Below, in pieces: positions 34,433 to 42,752 of a stretch of DNA of 64,000 nt. Within the stretch, counting starts at the first letter, position 1. The number at the start of each line of letters is the position of its first letter. This DNA is from Cereibacter azotoformans. GTDB lineage: Bacteria; Pseudomonadota; Alphaproteobacteria; Rhodobacterales; Rhodobacteraceae. Under the pieces are notes generated by a model. It made no database searches, was not told the origin of the DNA, and was given only the letters and a program-made list of their open reading frames with translations. The stretch spans positions 2,418,001-2,482,000 of the forward strand of contig JAGFXX010000001.1 in assembly GCA_017599285.1 (NCBI GenBank), written 5' to 3'. The translations under genes and the position numbers were made by a program.

Positions 34433-35414
34433 CGCCGCTCCCTGCGCCGGTCCCCAGCGTCGCGGGGTCGAACTCGTAATGCGCGCCGCAGAACTGGCAG
34501 TCGGCGGTAAGGATGCCCTCATCCGTCGTCATCTCGGCGATCTCCTCGGGCGCGTAGATCGACAGCGACTCGCGCACCCGATCCGCCGAACAGGAGCAGC
34601 CAAAGCGCAGGGTCTGCGCCTCGAACACGCGCGGTTCCTCTTCGTGGAACAGCCGCACGAGCAGGTCCGGCGGCTGAACCGACGGACCCACCAGTTCGAG
34701 ATCCTCGACCGTGTCGAGCAGCAGGTTCGCGCGCGTCCAGTTCTCGCCCTCGTCGCCCTCGAGCAGGTCGTGGTGCTGCAGAAGCCCGCCCTCGCCCGAT
34801 CCGCCCTCGCCCGCCACGCCGGGCGAGGCCTTGGGCATGTGCTGAAGCATCACGCCGCCGCCCCGCCAGTGAGTCGCGCCGTTGGCCGTGGACTGGCCGA
34901 AGGACAGGGCGAAGCGGGTGGGAAGCTGCTCGGACTGGGCGAAATAGGTCTCGGCGCAGGCGGTCAACGACCCGCCCGCGATCGGAGTGATGCCCTGATA
35001 GGGCACCATCCCCTGCCCCTGATCGATCAGGATGGCAAAATAGCCCTCACCCAGCTGGTCGAAGGCGGCGGCGCCGGGGGCCAGATCCTCGGCGACATAG
35101 CTCGCATAGGCACGGATCCGCGCGGGCTCGCCATCTTCCGGAGGGCTGTAATAGTCGGTGGCAATCATCCGCACCGCCCCGTTGCCGCGGATCTGCAGCG
35201 ACAGTTTCCAGCGCAGCTTGATGGCCTGCCCGATCAGCGCGGTCAGCAGCGACGCCTCGGCCACCAGCGCCTCGATCTGCGGCGGATAATCATGCTTCGA
35301 CAGCACTTCCTCGAGCACGCCATCCAGCCGCACCACACGGCCGCGGATGTCCGAGCGGTCAAGCTGGAAGGGCAGGACGGTGTCGTCCCAGGCGATCTGT
35401 GAACCGATGGTCAT
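34425..35414 (-). CDS. hslO: Redox-regulated chaperone Hsp33
   Basis: A holdase chaperone switched on by oxidation. The C-terminal zinc centre is present as C-S-C (about residues 273-275) and C-Q-F-C (about 306-309). The N-terminal domain starts at W-D-D-T-V-L-P-F-Q-L-D and has G-G-S-L-T-A-C-A-E-T-Y-F-A-Q-S-E-Q mid-way. The 329-residue reading from ATG 35414 has AAGGAAA upstream. A glycine/glutamate-rich insert (PGVAGEGGSGEGG) near residue 210 is longer than in E. coli. It is divergent from a Nudix gene. Confidence 0.95.
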   Translation of the reverse strand: MTIGSQIAWDDTVLPFQLDRSDIRGRVVRLDGVLEEVLSKHDYPPQIEALVAEASLLTALIGQAIKLRWKLSLQIRGNGAVRMIATDYYSPPEDGEPARIRAYASYVAEDLAPGAAAFDQLGEGYFAILIDQGQGMVPYQGITPIAGGSLTACAETYFAQSEQLPTRFALSFGQSTANGATHWRGGGVMLQHMPKASPGVAGEGGSGEGGLLQHHDLLEGDEGENWTRANLLLDTVEDLELVGPSVQPPDLLVRLFHEEEPRVFEAQTLRFGCSCSADRVRESLSIYAPEEIAEMTTDEGILTADCQFCGAHYEFDPATLGTGAGSGDA

Positions 35415-35486
35415 GGGGTTTCCTTGAGGCACGAGCCTTGGCATACCGACACAATATAGGCAGGACAACCGGGGGACCAAGGGCAG

Positions 35487-35924
35487 ATGATCAGGCGGTA
35501 CGGCGAGCCGGTCCGGGCAGACCGGCGCTACAGGCGCAGGGCGGGGGTCTATGCGGTGCTGCTGAGCGGCAGCGAGATCCTCACGACGTTCCAGGAACAA
35601 CCCTTTGCCGAGTTCCAGTTGCCCGGAGGCGGGATCGATCCCGGCGAGCATCCGGTTGCGGCCCTGCACCGCGAGGTGATGGAAGAGACCGGCTGGCGCA
35701 TCGGGCAGGCCTGCAGGATCGGCGCCTTCCGCCGCTTCACCCACATGCCGGAATACGACCTCTGGGCCGAGAAGCTCTGCACGGTTTACCTCGCCCGGCC
35801 CGTCCGGCGCCTCGGCCCGCCCACAGAACCCGGCCACCACGCCGTCTGGCTGCCCATCGACGAGGCGCTGAGGCAGCTGAGGAATCCCGGTGACCGGGCG
35901 CTTCTGGAACTGGCCCTGCGCTGA
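35487..35924 (+). CDS. Nudix hydrolase
   Basis: A 145-residue single-domain Nudix protein. The box is G-G-G-I-D-P-G-E-H-P-V-A-A-L-H-R-E-V-x-E-E-T-G-W (about residues 48-71), with both catalytic glutamates. The fold start RRAGVYAVLLSG is typical. The substrate is not readable; a nucleoside diphosphate derivative is expected. It is isolated, divergent from hslO and convergent with the response-regulator gene 21 bp away. Confidence 0.88.
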   Translation: MIRRYGEPVRADRRYRRRAGVYAVLLSGSEILTTFQEQPFAEFQLPGGGIDPGEHPVAALHREVMEETGWRIGQACRIGAFRRFTHMPEYDLWAEKLCTVYLARPVRRLGPPTEPGHHAVWLPIDEALRQLRNPGDRALLELALR

Positions 35925-35945
35925 TCTCCCGCGGGCCACGCGGCA

Positions 35946-37223
35946 TCAGGGACGGTAGTCGAACATCACCCCCGAGACATCGTCCCGAAGATCCGCACGC
36001 CCCATCCGGTCGTGGAGCGACCAGACCAGCGCCTCCATCAGCGCCTCGGGGTTCAGCCCCGCATTGGCGTGCAGCAGCGTCGCAAGACCTTCCTCTCCCA
36101 GTGCATGACCCGCGACGTCGGGACATTCCGTCACCCCGTCCGACAGCAGAAGCACCCGGTCGCCCGGCGCGAGGCGACATTCGGTGCGCTCGTAGCTGGC
36201 ATCCGGGATCAGGCCGATCGGCAGGCCGCCCTGCCCCAACATCTCGATCGTGCCGTCGGCGCGCATCACCACGGGGTGCGGATGACCCGCCTGAACCAGT
36301 TCCACCCGTCCGGTGCCGAGATCAATCTCGGCATAGGCCATGGTGAAATACTGATCGACCTGCAGCTCTTCGAGCATCATGCGGTTGAACCGGCTTGCCA
36401 CCATGTCGGGCGGCCAGGTCTGCCGCCCCTTGCACCGATAGCAGTTGCCACCTGTCAACGCGAAGTTCCGGTCGGGAGAGACACCCGAGAGCAGCCCCGC
36501 CAGCCGCGCCGTCATCAGCGCCGAGGCGACGCCATGGCCCGAGACATCGATCGAGTAGATGGCGACTCGCCCGGTCGCGATCTCGAACGAGCCCGCCAGA
36601 TCCCCGCCGACCCGGCCCGAAGGCCGCATCAGGAGCGTGACGGTCGAGTTGCCGAACCGCCGGTGCCGGTCCCGCGCGAGCGACTGCTGCAGCTTGCGGG
36701 CCTCGATCAGGTCGCGATCGAGCGTCTCATAGACGGCGCGCAGTTCGCCGAAGGCCTCTTCGAGCAGGTGGTTCTTGCCCACCAGCTCGGCCTGCATCCC
36801 CAGCACGCGCTCACCGGCGCGCAGCCGGGCGCGAAGTTCGTCGGATGCGACGGGCTTGACGAGATAGTCGTCAGCCCCGCAATCGAGGCCGTCCACGACC
36901 TCACCCGTGCCCGAACGCGAGGTCAGCAGTATGAAATAGCAGTAGTTTTCCCGTGGAAGCGCCCGGATGAGGCGACACAGGTCAAGCCCCGAGAGGCCCG
37001 GCATCATCCAGTCGCTCAGGACGATGTCGATACCCGCCGTGCCGCACAGTTCCAGCGCCTCGTCGGCCCCGTCGGCCTCGCTGACGCGATAGCCCCAGCG
37101 CCTGAGCGACAGCGCGAGCAGCCGCCGCTGGGCGCGGCTGTCATCCACGACCAGCACATGCCGCGACGGAGCGGCGGATCGGCGCGGGGCGACATCCGTC
37201 ATCAGAAGGGATCGGGCGCTCAC
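35946..37223 (-). CDS. Response regulator with PP2C-type serine phosphatase output (RsbU/SpoIIE-like)
   Basis: A receiver domain (residues 22-140) has acidic pair D27-D28, phosphoacceptor D71 in L-S-D-W-M-M-P and K124. A short coiled-coil linker follows (about 145-185), then a SpoIIE/RsbU phosphatase domain with G-G-D at 206-208, D226 in D-V-S-G-H-G, S-D-G-V-T-E and D-D-V-S-G-V. Such proteins dephosphorylate anti-sigma antagonists. An odd C261-Y-R-C264 lies in a short insert. The start is GTG 37223 or ATG 37202. An HPt gene diverges 170 bp away. Confidence 0.88.
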   Translation of the reverse strand: MSARSLLMTDVAPRRSAAPSRHVLVVDDSRAQRRLLALSLRRWGYRVSEADGADEALELCGTAGIDIVLSDWMMPGLSGLDLCRLIRALPRENYCYFILLTSRSGTGEVVDGLDCGADDYLVKPVASDELRARLRAGERVLGMQAELVGKNHLLEEAFGELRAVYETLDRDLIEARKLQQSLARDRHRRFGNSTVTLLMRPSGRVGGDLAGSFEIATGRVAIYSIDVSGHGVASALMTARLAGLLSGVSPDRNFALTGGNCYRCKGRQTWPPDMVASRFNRMMLEELQVDQYFTMAYAEIDLGTGRVELVQAGHPHPVVMRADGTIEMLGQGGLPIGLIPDASYERTECRLAPGDRVLLLSDGVTECPDVAGHALGEEGLATLLHANAGLNPEALMEALVWSLHDRMGRADLRDDVSGVMFDYRP

Positions 37224-37393
37224 GAGTCTGTCTTCAAGATGGGCCTCTCGGCGGATTGCGCGCCAAGGATGCGGGACCGGAGCTTAAGGGGGGATGAAGG
37301 CTAAAATGGTCCGCATCGGCCGGCCTCGCGGTCATGCAACGTTAAGACGGGGCGGCGAGGGTCAGCCCGTGCGAAACCGGACGGGCGGACAGG

Positions 37394-37744
37394 ATGATAG
37401 ACTGGAACAGGATCGCGGCCCTGCGGGACGAGGTCGGCCCCGAGGGCTTTGACGAGGTGGTGCAGATGTTTCTCGAGGAGACGGACGCGACAATCCGAAG
37501 CCTCTCCGGGCGCCCGGATCCGGGCCTTGAGGAGATGTTGCATTTCCTCAAGGGGTCCGCGCTCAACCTGGGCTTCGTCGCCGTCTCGCGTCTGTGCGAG
37601 GAAGGAGAGCGGCTCGCAGCCGGCGGGCGGGGATCCGAGGTCAACCTCGACGCTCTGATCGCAAGCTACCGCCGCGCGCGGATGGATTTCCTCAAGGGGC
37701 TGGAGCCTAGATCAGGAATTCCGCCAGCGCCTCATCGCCCGTGA
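37394..37744 (+). CDS. Histidine phosphotransfer (HPt) protein
   Basis: A 116-residue helical protein with the HPt motif H50-F-L-K-G-S-A-L-N-L-G, histidine H50 being the expected phosphoacceptor. It would shuttle phosphate between a hybrid sensor kinase and a receiver. The nearest receiver is the divergently encoded phosphatase response regulator, an obvious candidate partner. No sensor kinase is in the window. The last 38 bases overlap the end of convergent ilvA, so the C-terminal tail RSGIPPAPHRP is encoded antisense to it. Confidence 0.85.
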   Translation: MIDWNRIAALRDEVGPEGFDEVVQMFLEETDATIRSLSGRPDPGLEEMLHFLKGSALNLGFVAVSRLCEEGERLAAGGRGSEVNLDALIASYRRARMDFLKGLEPRSGIPPAPHRP

Positions 37745-38954
37745 TGTCGCGATGCTTGAGACCGGCCGCCTCCATCACCTCGACGAGACGTTTGAAATTC
37801 TCGGCCTTCTTCGTCTCGATCCCGATCAGGACCGAGCCGAAGTTGCGCGCCGACTTCTTGAGATACTCGAACCGCGAGATGTCGTCGTCGGGGCCGAGCA
37901 TCATCAGGAACTCGCGCAAGGCCCCGGGGCGCTGGGGCATCCGAAGGATGAAATACTTCTTGAGACCCGAGTAGCGTTGCGCCCTCTCCTTCACCTCGGG
38001 CAAGCGTTCGAAGTCGAAGTTGCCGCCCGACGTCACGCAGACGACCGTCCGGCCGCGGATCTCCTCGGCAAGCTCGGGCAGCACATCCACCGAAAGGGCG
38101 CCCGCGGGTTCAAGCACGATGCCCTCGACGTTCAGCATCTCGAGCATGGTGATGCAGATCCGGTCCTCGGGCGCGAGCAGCACCTGTCCGGGCTGCGCCC
38201 AGTCGAGCATCGAGAAGGGCAGATCGCCCAGCCGCGCCACCGCCGCCCCGTCCACGAAGCTGTTCACCCGCGGCAGCGCCACCGGCCCGCCCGCCACAAG
38301 GGCCGCGCGCAGGCTGGCCCCGCCTTCCGGCTCGACGAAGCGGAAGGCCGTGCCGGGTGCCTCGGATCGCAGGAAGGCCGTGACACCCGAGGCAAGCCCC
38401 CCGCCGCCCACCGGCAGAACCACCAGATCCGGCGCCCGGCCCAGCTGCTCGAGCAGTTCCACCCCGACGCTCGCCTGACCCTCGATCACATCGGGATCGT
38501 CGAAGGGGGCCAGGAAGTGCGCGCCCTGCTCGGCGCACCACGCCTGCGCGGCCGCGAGCGTCTGGTCGAAATAGTCGCCCGTCAGCACGATCTCGACCGC
38601 CTCGCCGCCGAAGGTGCGCGTCTTGTCGATCTTCTGCTGCGGCGTCGTCACCGGCATGAAGATCGTGCCCCGCACGCCGAAGTGCCGGCATGCATAGGCC
38701 ACCCCCTGCGCATGGTTGCCCGCCGAGGCACAGACGAAGGACCGCTGCTCGGGTCGCGCAGCGCGCACCTTGCGCATCGCCGTGAAGGCCCCCCGCAGCT
38801 TGTAGCTGCGCACCGGCGTCAGATCCTCGCGCTTCAGCCAGATCTCGGCCTGATACCGGGCCGAGAGATGGTCGTTGCGCTGGAGCGGCGTCTCGGGAAA
38901 CAGATCGCGCAGGGCACGGGTGGCGGAACGGGCGTTTCGGGCAAACTGGGTCAT
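37707..38954 (-). CDS. ilvA: Threonine dehydratase
   Basis: PLP enzyme that deaminates threonine to 2-oxobutanoate, the first step towards isoleucine. The PLP lysine lies in R-S-Y-K-L-R-G-A-F near residue 53 and the phosphate loop G-G-G-G-L-A-S-G is near 185-192. A single C-terminal regulatory region (Y-F-I-L-R-M-P-Q-R-P-G-A-L-R-E-F, from about 330) makes it the short one-ACT-like form. The ATG at 38954 (415 residues) has AGGG upstream; a GTG two codons earlier is possible. Divergent from argG. Confidence 0.93.
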   Translation of the reverse strand: MTQFARNARSATRALRDLFPETPLQRNDHLSARYQAEIWLKREDLTPVRSYKLRGAFTAMRKVRAARPEQRSFVCASAGNHAQGVAYACRHFGVRGTIFMPVTTPQQKIDKTRTFGGEAVEIVLTGDYFDQTLAAAQAWCAEQGAHFLAPFDDPDVIEGQASVGVELLEQLGRAPDLVVLPVGGGGLASGVTAFLRSEAPGTAFRFVEPEGGASLRAALVAGGPVALPRVNSFVDGAAVARLGDLPFSMLDWAQPGQVLLAPEDRICITMLEMLNVEGIVLEPAGALSVDVLPELAEEIRGRTVVCVTSGGNFDFERLPEVKERAQRYSGLKKYFILRMPQRPGALREFLMMLGPDDDISRFEYLKKSARNFGSVLIGIETKKAENFKRLVEVMEAAGLKHRDITGDEALAEFLI

Positions 38955-39072
38955 GCGCACACCCTAGCCGCTTCCGTCAGCCTCCGCCACGCCCTCGCAC
39001 GCCTGCGCCCCTTGTTCAGAACGGCGAAGTTCACTAGACCGGCGTGCGAACTTTCCCGCCATGGAGCCCCGC

Positions 39073-40299
<1,227 letters not shown>

Positions 40300-40314
40300 G
40301 AGGCCCGCAGGCGG

Positions 40315-40338
40315 AACCGGCGCCGGGCGGCGCCGGTT
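40315..40338 (+). terminator. argG terminator hairpin
   Basis: A perfect 10-bp stem (40315-40324 with 40329-40338) with a 4-base loop lies 16 bp past argG and is followed by GACCTCCTTTCC. The T-run is weak. Confidence 0.5.
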
Positions 40339-40371
40339 GACCTCCTTTCCCAAGGGAGAGGAGACCCTGAA

Positions 40372-41037
40372 ATGAGCCTCAAGAAAGTCCTCGGGTTGAT
40401 GCTGGCCTCGCGGATGGCCGGGCGCGGCGGGCGCGCGGGAGGGCTCGGTTCGGCCGCCGCCCTTGGCGCGGGTGTCAGCAAGAAGGCCGGAATGGCCGCC
40501 CTTGCCTACATGGCCTACCGCGCGTGGCAGGACCAGCCGTCGCGCGCGCCGGGCACGGCCACGGGCGGCACGTCTGGCAGCGCGTCGGGCGGCATCGGCG
40601 GCATGATCGGCGGCGTCATCGACAGCCTGACCGGCCAACAGAACGGCGCGCAACCGCAACAGATGGCGGATCAACCCTTCGAAGAGGCGATTTCGGACGC
40701 AAAGGCCCTGCTTTTGCTGCAGGGGATGGTGGCCGCGGCCTGGGCCGACGGCGCGCTCTCGACGGATGAGCGGCAGCGCATCATCGACCAGCTCGACGCC
40801 GCGGGTGCCGACGCGGACGATCGGCGTCTGGTGGAGCGCGAGATCGCGCATCCCCAACCGCTCGACCGCCTGCTGGAGCAGGTGCGCGATCAGGAGACGG
40901 CCGAGCAGTTCTACCTGGCCTCGCGCGCGGCGGTCGATCCCACGACCAGCGCGAACCGTGCCTATCTCTGCACGCTGCGGGGCCGGCTGAACCTGTCGGA
41001 AGCCGAGGTGCGTGAGGTCGAGGCCCTCACGTCCTGA
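40372..41037 (+). CDS. DUF533-family protein (YebE-like, tellurite-resistance fold)
   Basis: A 221-residue protein of the DUF533 family. A basic N-terminus (MSLKKVLGLMLASRMAGRGGR) precedes an alanine/glycine region with a hydrophobic patch (AALAYMAYRAW, about 43-53). A serine/glycine linker follows, then a TerB-like helical domain with L-L-L-L-Q-G-M-V-A-A-A-W-A-D-G-A-L-S near 115-133. Homologues are inner-membrane-associated with no proven function. Its last 11 bases overlap the convergent sulfotransferase-like gene. Confidence 0.87.
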   Translation: MSLKKVLGLMLASRMAGRGGRAGGLGSAAALGAGVSKKAGMAALAYMAYRAWQDQPSRAPGTATGGTSGSASGGIGGMIGGVIDSLTGQQNGAQPQQMADQPFEEAISDAKALLLLQGMVAAAWADGALSTDERQRIIDQLDAAGADADDRRLVEREIAHPQPLDRLLEQVRDQETAEQFYLASRAAVDPTTSANRAYLCTLRGRLNLSEAEVREVEALTS

Positions 41038-41749
41038 TGCGATGGGCGGCGAGGCGCTCGTAATGGGGCAGCGCCTGCCGCACCAGTTCGGCATCCGGCG
41101 GGCTCAGGTCGGGAAGTGGCCCTTCCGGCTCGTCGAATCCGGTCGAGCGATGGACGGCGCCATACCAGTGCGAGGCCCAGATGCCATCCGACGGATGGCC
41201 GCCGGCCGGCCAGTTCAGCATCGCCTCGGAGTAAGGGATGCCGAGCCCCGCGCAGAGGTTCGCAAGCGCCGCTCCGGGGTTGCGCCGGATATCGGCGCTG
41301 TCGATCACCAGCGGCGGCCGGCCGAGCCAGCCTGCGACCTCGTCGAACAGCTCGGCCTGCTGGACGTATCCGATGTCGGCCAGCGTCGGACCTTCCCGCT
41401 TTCTGGCGTAGCTGGCCACGACGCGGGCCGGGTGACGAATCAGGAAAACATTTTCACAACTGCGCATGAAGCTCCGGTCAAAGCCCGGGACCAGGTGCAT
41501 GGTCATCTGCTTCTGATAGAACAGCGGCTCGCCGCCGGGTGCATCGCCCGCGCAGCGACGCGCGATCACGTCCGGGTCGGTCTCGTGAGCGGCGAGGATC
41601 TGCGCACGCATCGGATGGTCGATCCCCGTGACCTTCAGATAGGCCGCGTAGAACGGTTCGTCCCACACGCCGCAGTCGCCGCGCGTCGCGAAGGCATACA
41701 TCATGGCCGTCGAGAGGTTCCGCGGCCCCGACCACATCGCGATCCTCAT
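41027..41749 (-). CDS. Sulfotransferase-like P-loop protein
   Basis: A 240-residue protein with the two PAPS-binding landmarks of sulfotransferases: a 5'-phosphosulfate loop-like W-S-G-P-R-N-L-S-T-A-M at residues 6-16 and a 3'-phosphate block L-I-R-H-P-A-R-V-V-A-S-Y near 108-119. It may transfer sulfate or bind a nucleotide in another role; the acceptor is unknown. It is translationally coupled (ATGA) to the class IV aminotransferase-like gene upstream, so the two products probably act together. Confidence 0.82.
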   Translation of the reverse strand: MRIAMWSGPRNLSTAMMYAFATRGDCGVWDEPFYAAYLKVTGIDHPMRAQILAAHETDPDVIARRCAGDAPGGEPLFYQKQMTMHLVPGFDRSFMRSCENVFLIRHPARVVASYARKREGPTLADIGYVQQAELFDEVAGWLGRPPLVIDSADIRRNPGAALANLCAGLGIPYSEAMLNWPAGGHPSDGIWASHWYGAVHRSTGFDEPEGPLPDLSPPDAELVRQALPHYERLAAHRIRT

Positions 41750-42648
41750 GCCGCCACCATCGCCTTGTAGAGATCGCGGATCCGTCGCGTCATCAGACCC
41801 ATGTCGCCCGTTCCGATCCGCCGACCGTCGATCGTGCCGACCGGGGTCTGCGCGCCGAAGGTGCCGGTCAGGAAAGCCTCGTCGGCCGAGTAGGTCTCGA
41901 CCAGCGAAAAGTTCTTCTCGAAGACCGGAATGCCTTCCGCGCGGCAGATCTGGATGACTTTTCCACGGGTTATGCCGTTCATGCAGTAGTCCCCCGTGGA
42001 CGTCCAGACCTCGCCCTTGCGCACGATGAAGAAGTTGCAGGCGTTGGTCGTGTTCACGAAGCCGTGGACATCGAGCATCAGCGCCTCGTCGGCCCCCGCC
42101 TTTTCGGCCGCGATGCAGGCGAGGATGCAGTTCAGCTTGGAATGGGAGTTCAGCTTGGGGTCCTGGCTCATCGGCAGGCCACGGATGTGCGGCACGGTCG
42201 CGAGGCGGATGGGACGTGGAACCCTGGGCCGCGAATGCTCCATGATGATGGCGATGGTCGGCCCCTGCCGCGACAGCGAGGGATGCTGGAACGGCCGGGT
42301 CTTGACGCCGCGCGTGACCATCAGGCGCGCGTGGGCGTCCGTGACCATTCCGTTGGCCTCGGCCGTGTCGTGGATCGCCCGCCGAAGCGCGGCGCGATCC
42401 AGCCCGATCTCGAGATCGATCGCCAGCGCCGCCTCGAACAGCCGGTCGAGATGCTCGTCAAGAAAAGCCCAGCGCCCGTCATAGAGGCGGATGCCCTCCC
42501 ACACGCCGTCGCCCAGCATGAAGCCCGAGTCATAGACGGACACCAGCGCCTCGGCCTTGGGTAGGATACGGCCGTTCAACCAGATGCGGATCGTCTCGTT
42601 CCGGCTGTCTTCCTCGGCCTGATGGGTGGTGATCTGTTCGGTCATCAT
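41746..42648 (-). CDS. Class IV aminotransferase-like protein (branched-chain/D-amino acid type)
   Basis: A 300-residue fold-type IV PLP protein. V-S-V-Y-D-S-G-F-M-L-G-D-G-V-W-E-G-I-R (about 34-52) and the probable PLP lysine in S-H-S-K-L-N-C are present, as is the C-terminal G-T-F-G-A-Q-T-P-V. The glutamate that normally contacts the PLP ring nitrogen, in the family pattern E-x-x-x-x-N-(L/F)-F, is replaced: the segment reads V-N-T-T-N-A-C-N-F-F. Catalysis may differ from standard transaminases. ATG ATG at 42648/42645 follow GGGAG. Confidence 0.82.
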   Translation of the reverse strand: MMTEQITTHQAEEDSRNETIRIWLNGRILPKAEALVSVYDSGFMLGDGVWEGIRLYDGRWAFLDEHLDRLFEAALAIDLEIGLDRAALRRAIHDTAEANGMVTDAHARLMVTRGVKTRPFQHPSLSRQGPTIAIIMEHSRPRVPRPIRLATVPHIRGLPMSQDPKLNSHSKLNCILACIAAEKAGADEALMLDVHGFVNTTNACNFFIVRKGEVWTSTGDYCMNGITRGKVIQICRAEGIPVFEKNFSLVETYSADEAFLTGTFGAQTPVGTIDGRRIGTGDMGLMTRRIRDLYKAMVAA

Positions 42649-42709
42649 CGGCTCCCTGTTCGGGTCCGAGGCTAGACCGGCGGCGGCAGCGCGCCAAGGG
42701 TTTCGGCAA

Positions 42710-42740
42710 GCGGGCGGCCGGTGTGACACCCGCCGCCCGC
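42710..42740 (-). terminator. maeB terminator hairpin
   Basis: A 9-bp outer stem (42710-42718 with 42732-42740), one mismatch, a 4-bp inner stem (42720-42723 with 42727-42730) and a TGA loop follow the malic enzyme stop. The minus strand continues TTGCCG, so termination is probably by structure more than by a T-run. Confidence 0.58.
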
Positions 42741-42752
42741 AGCCTTGTTCCG

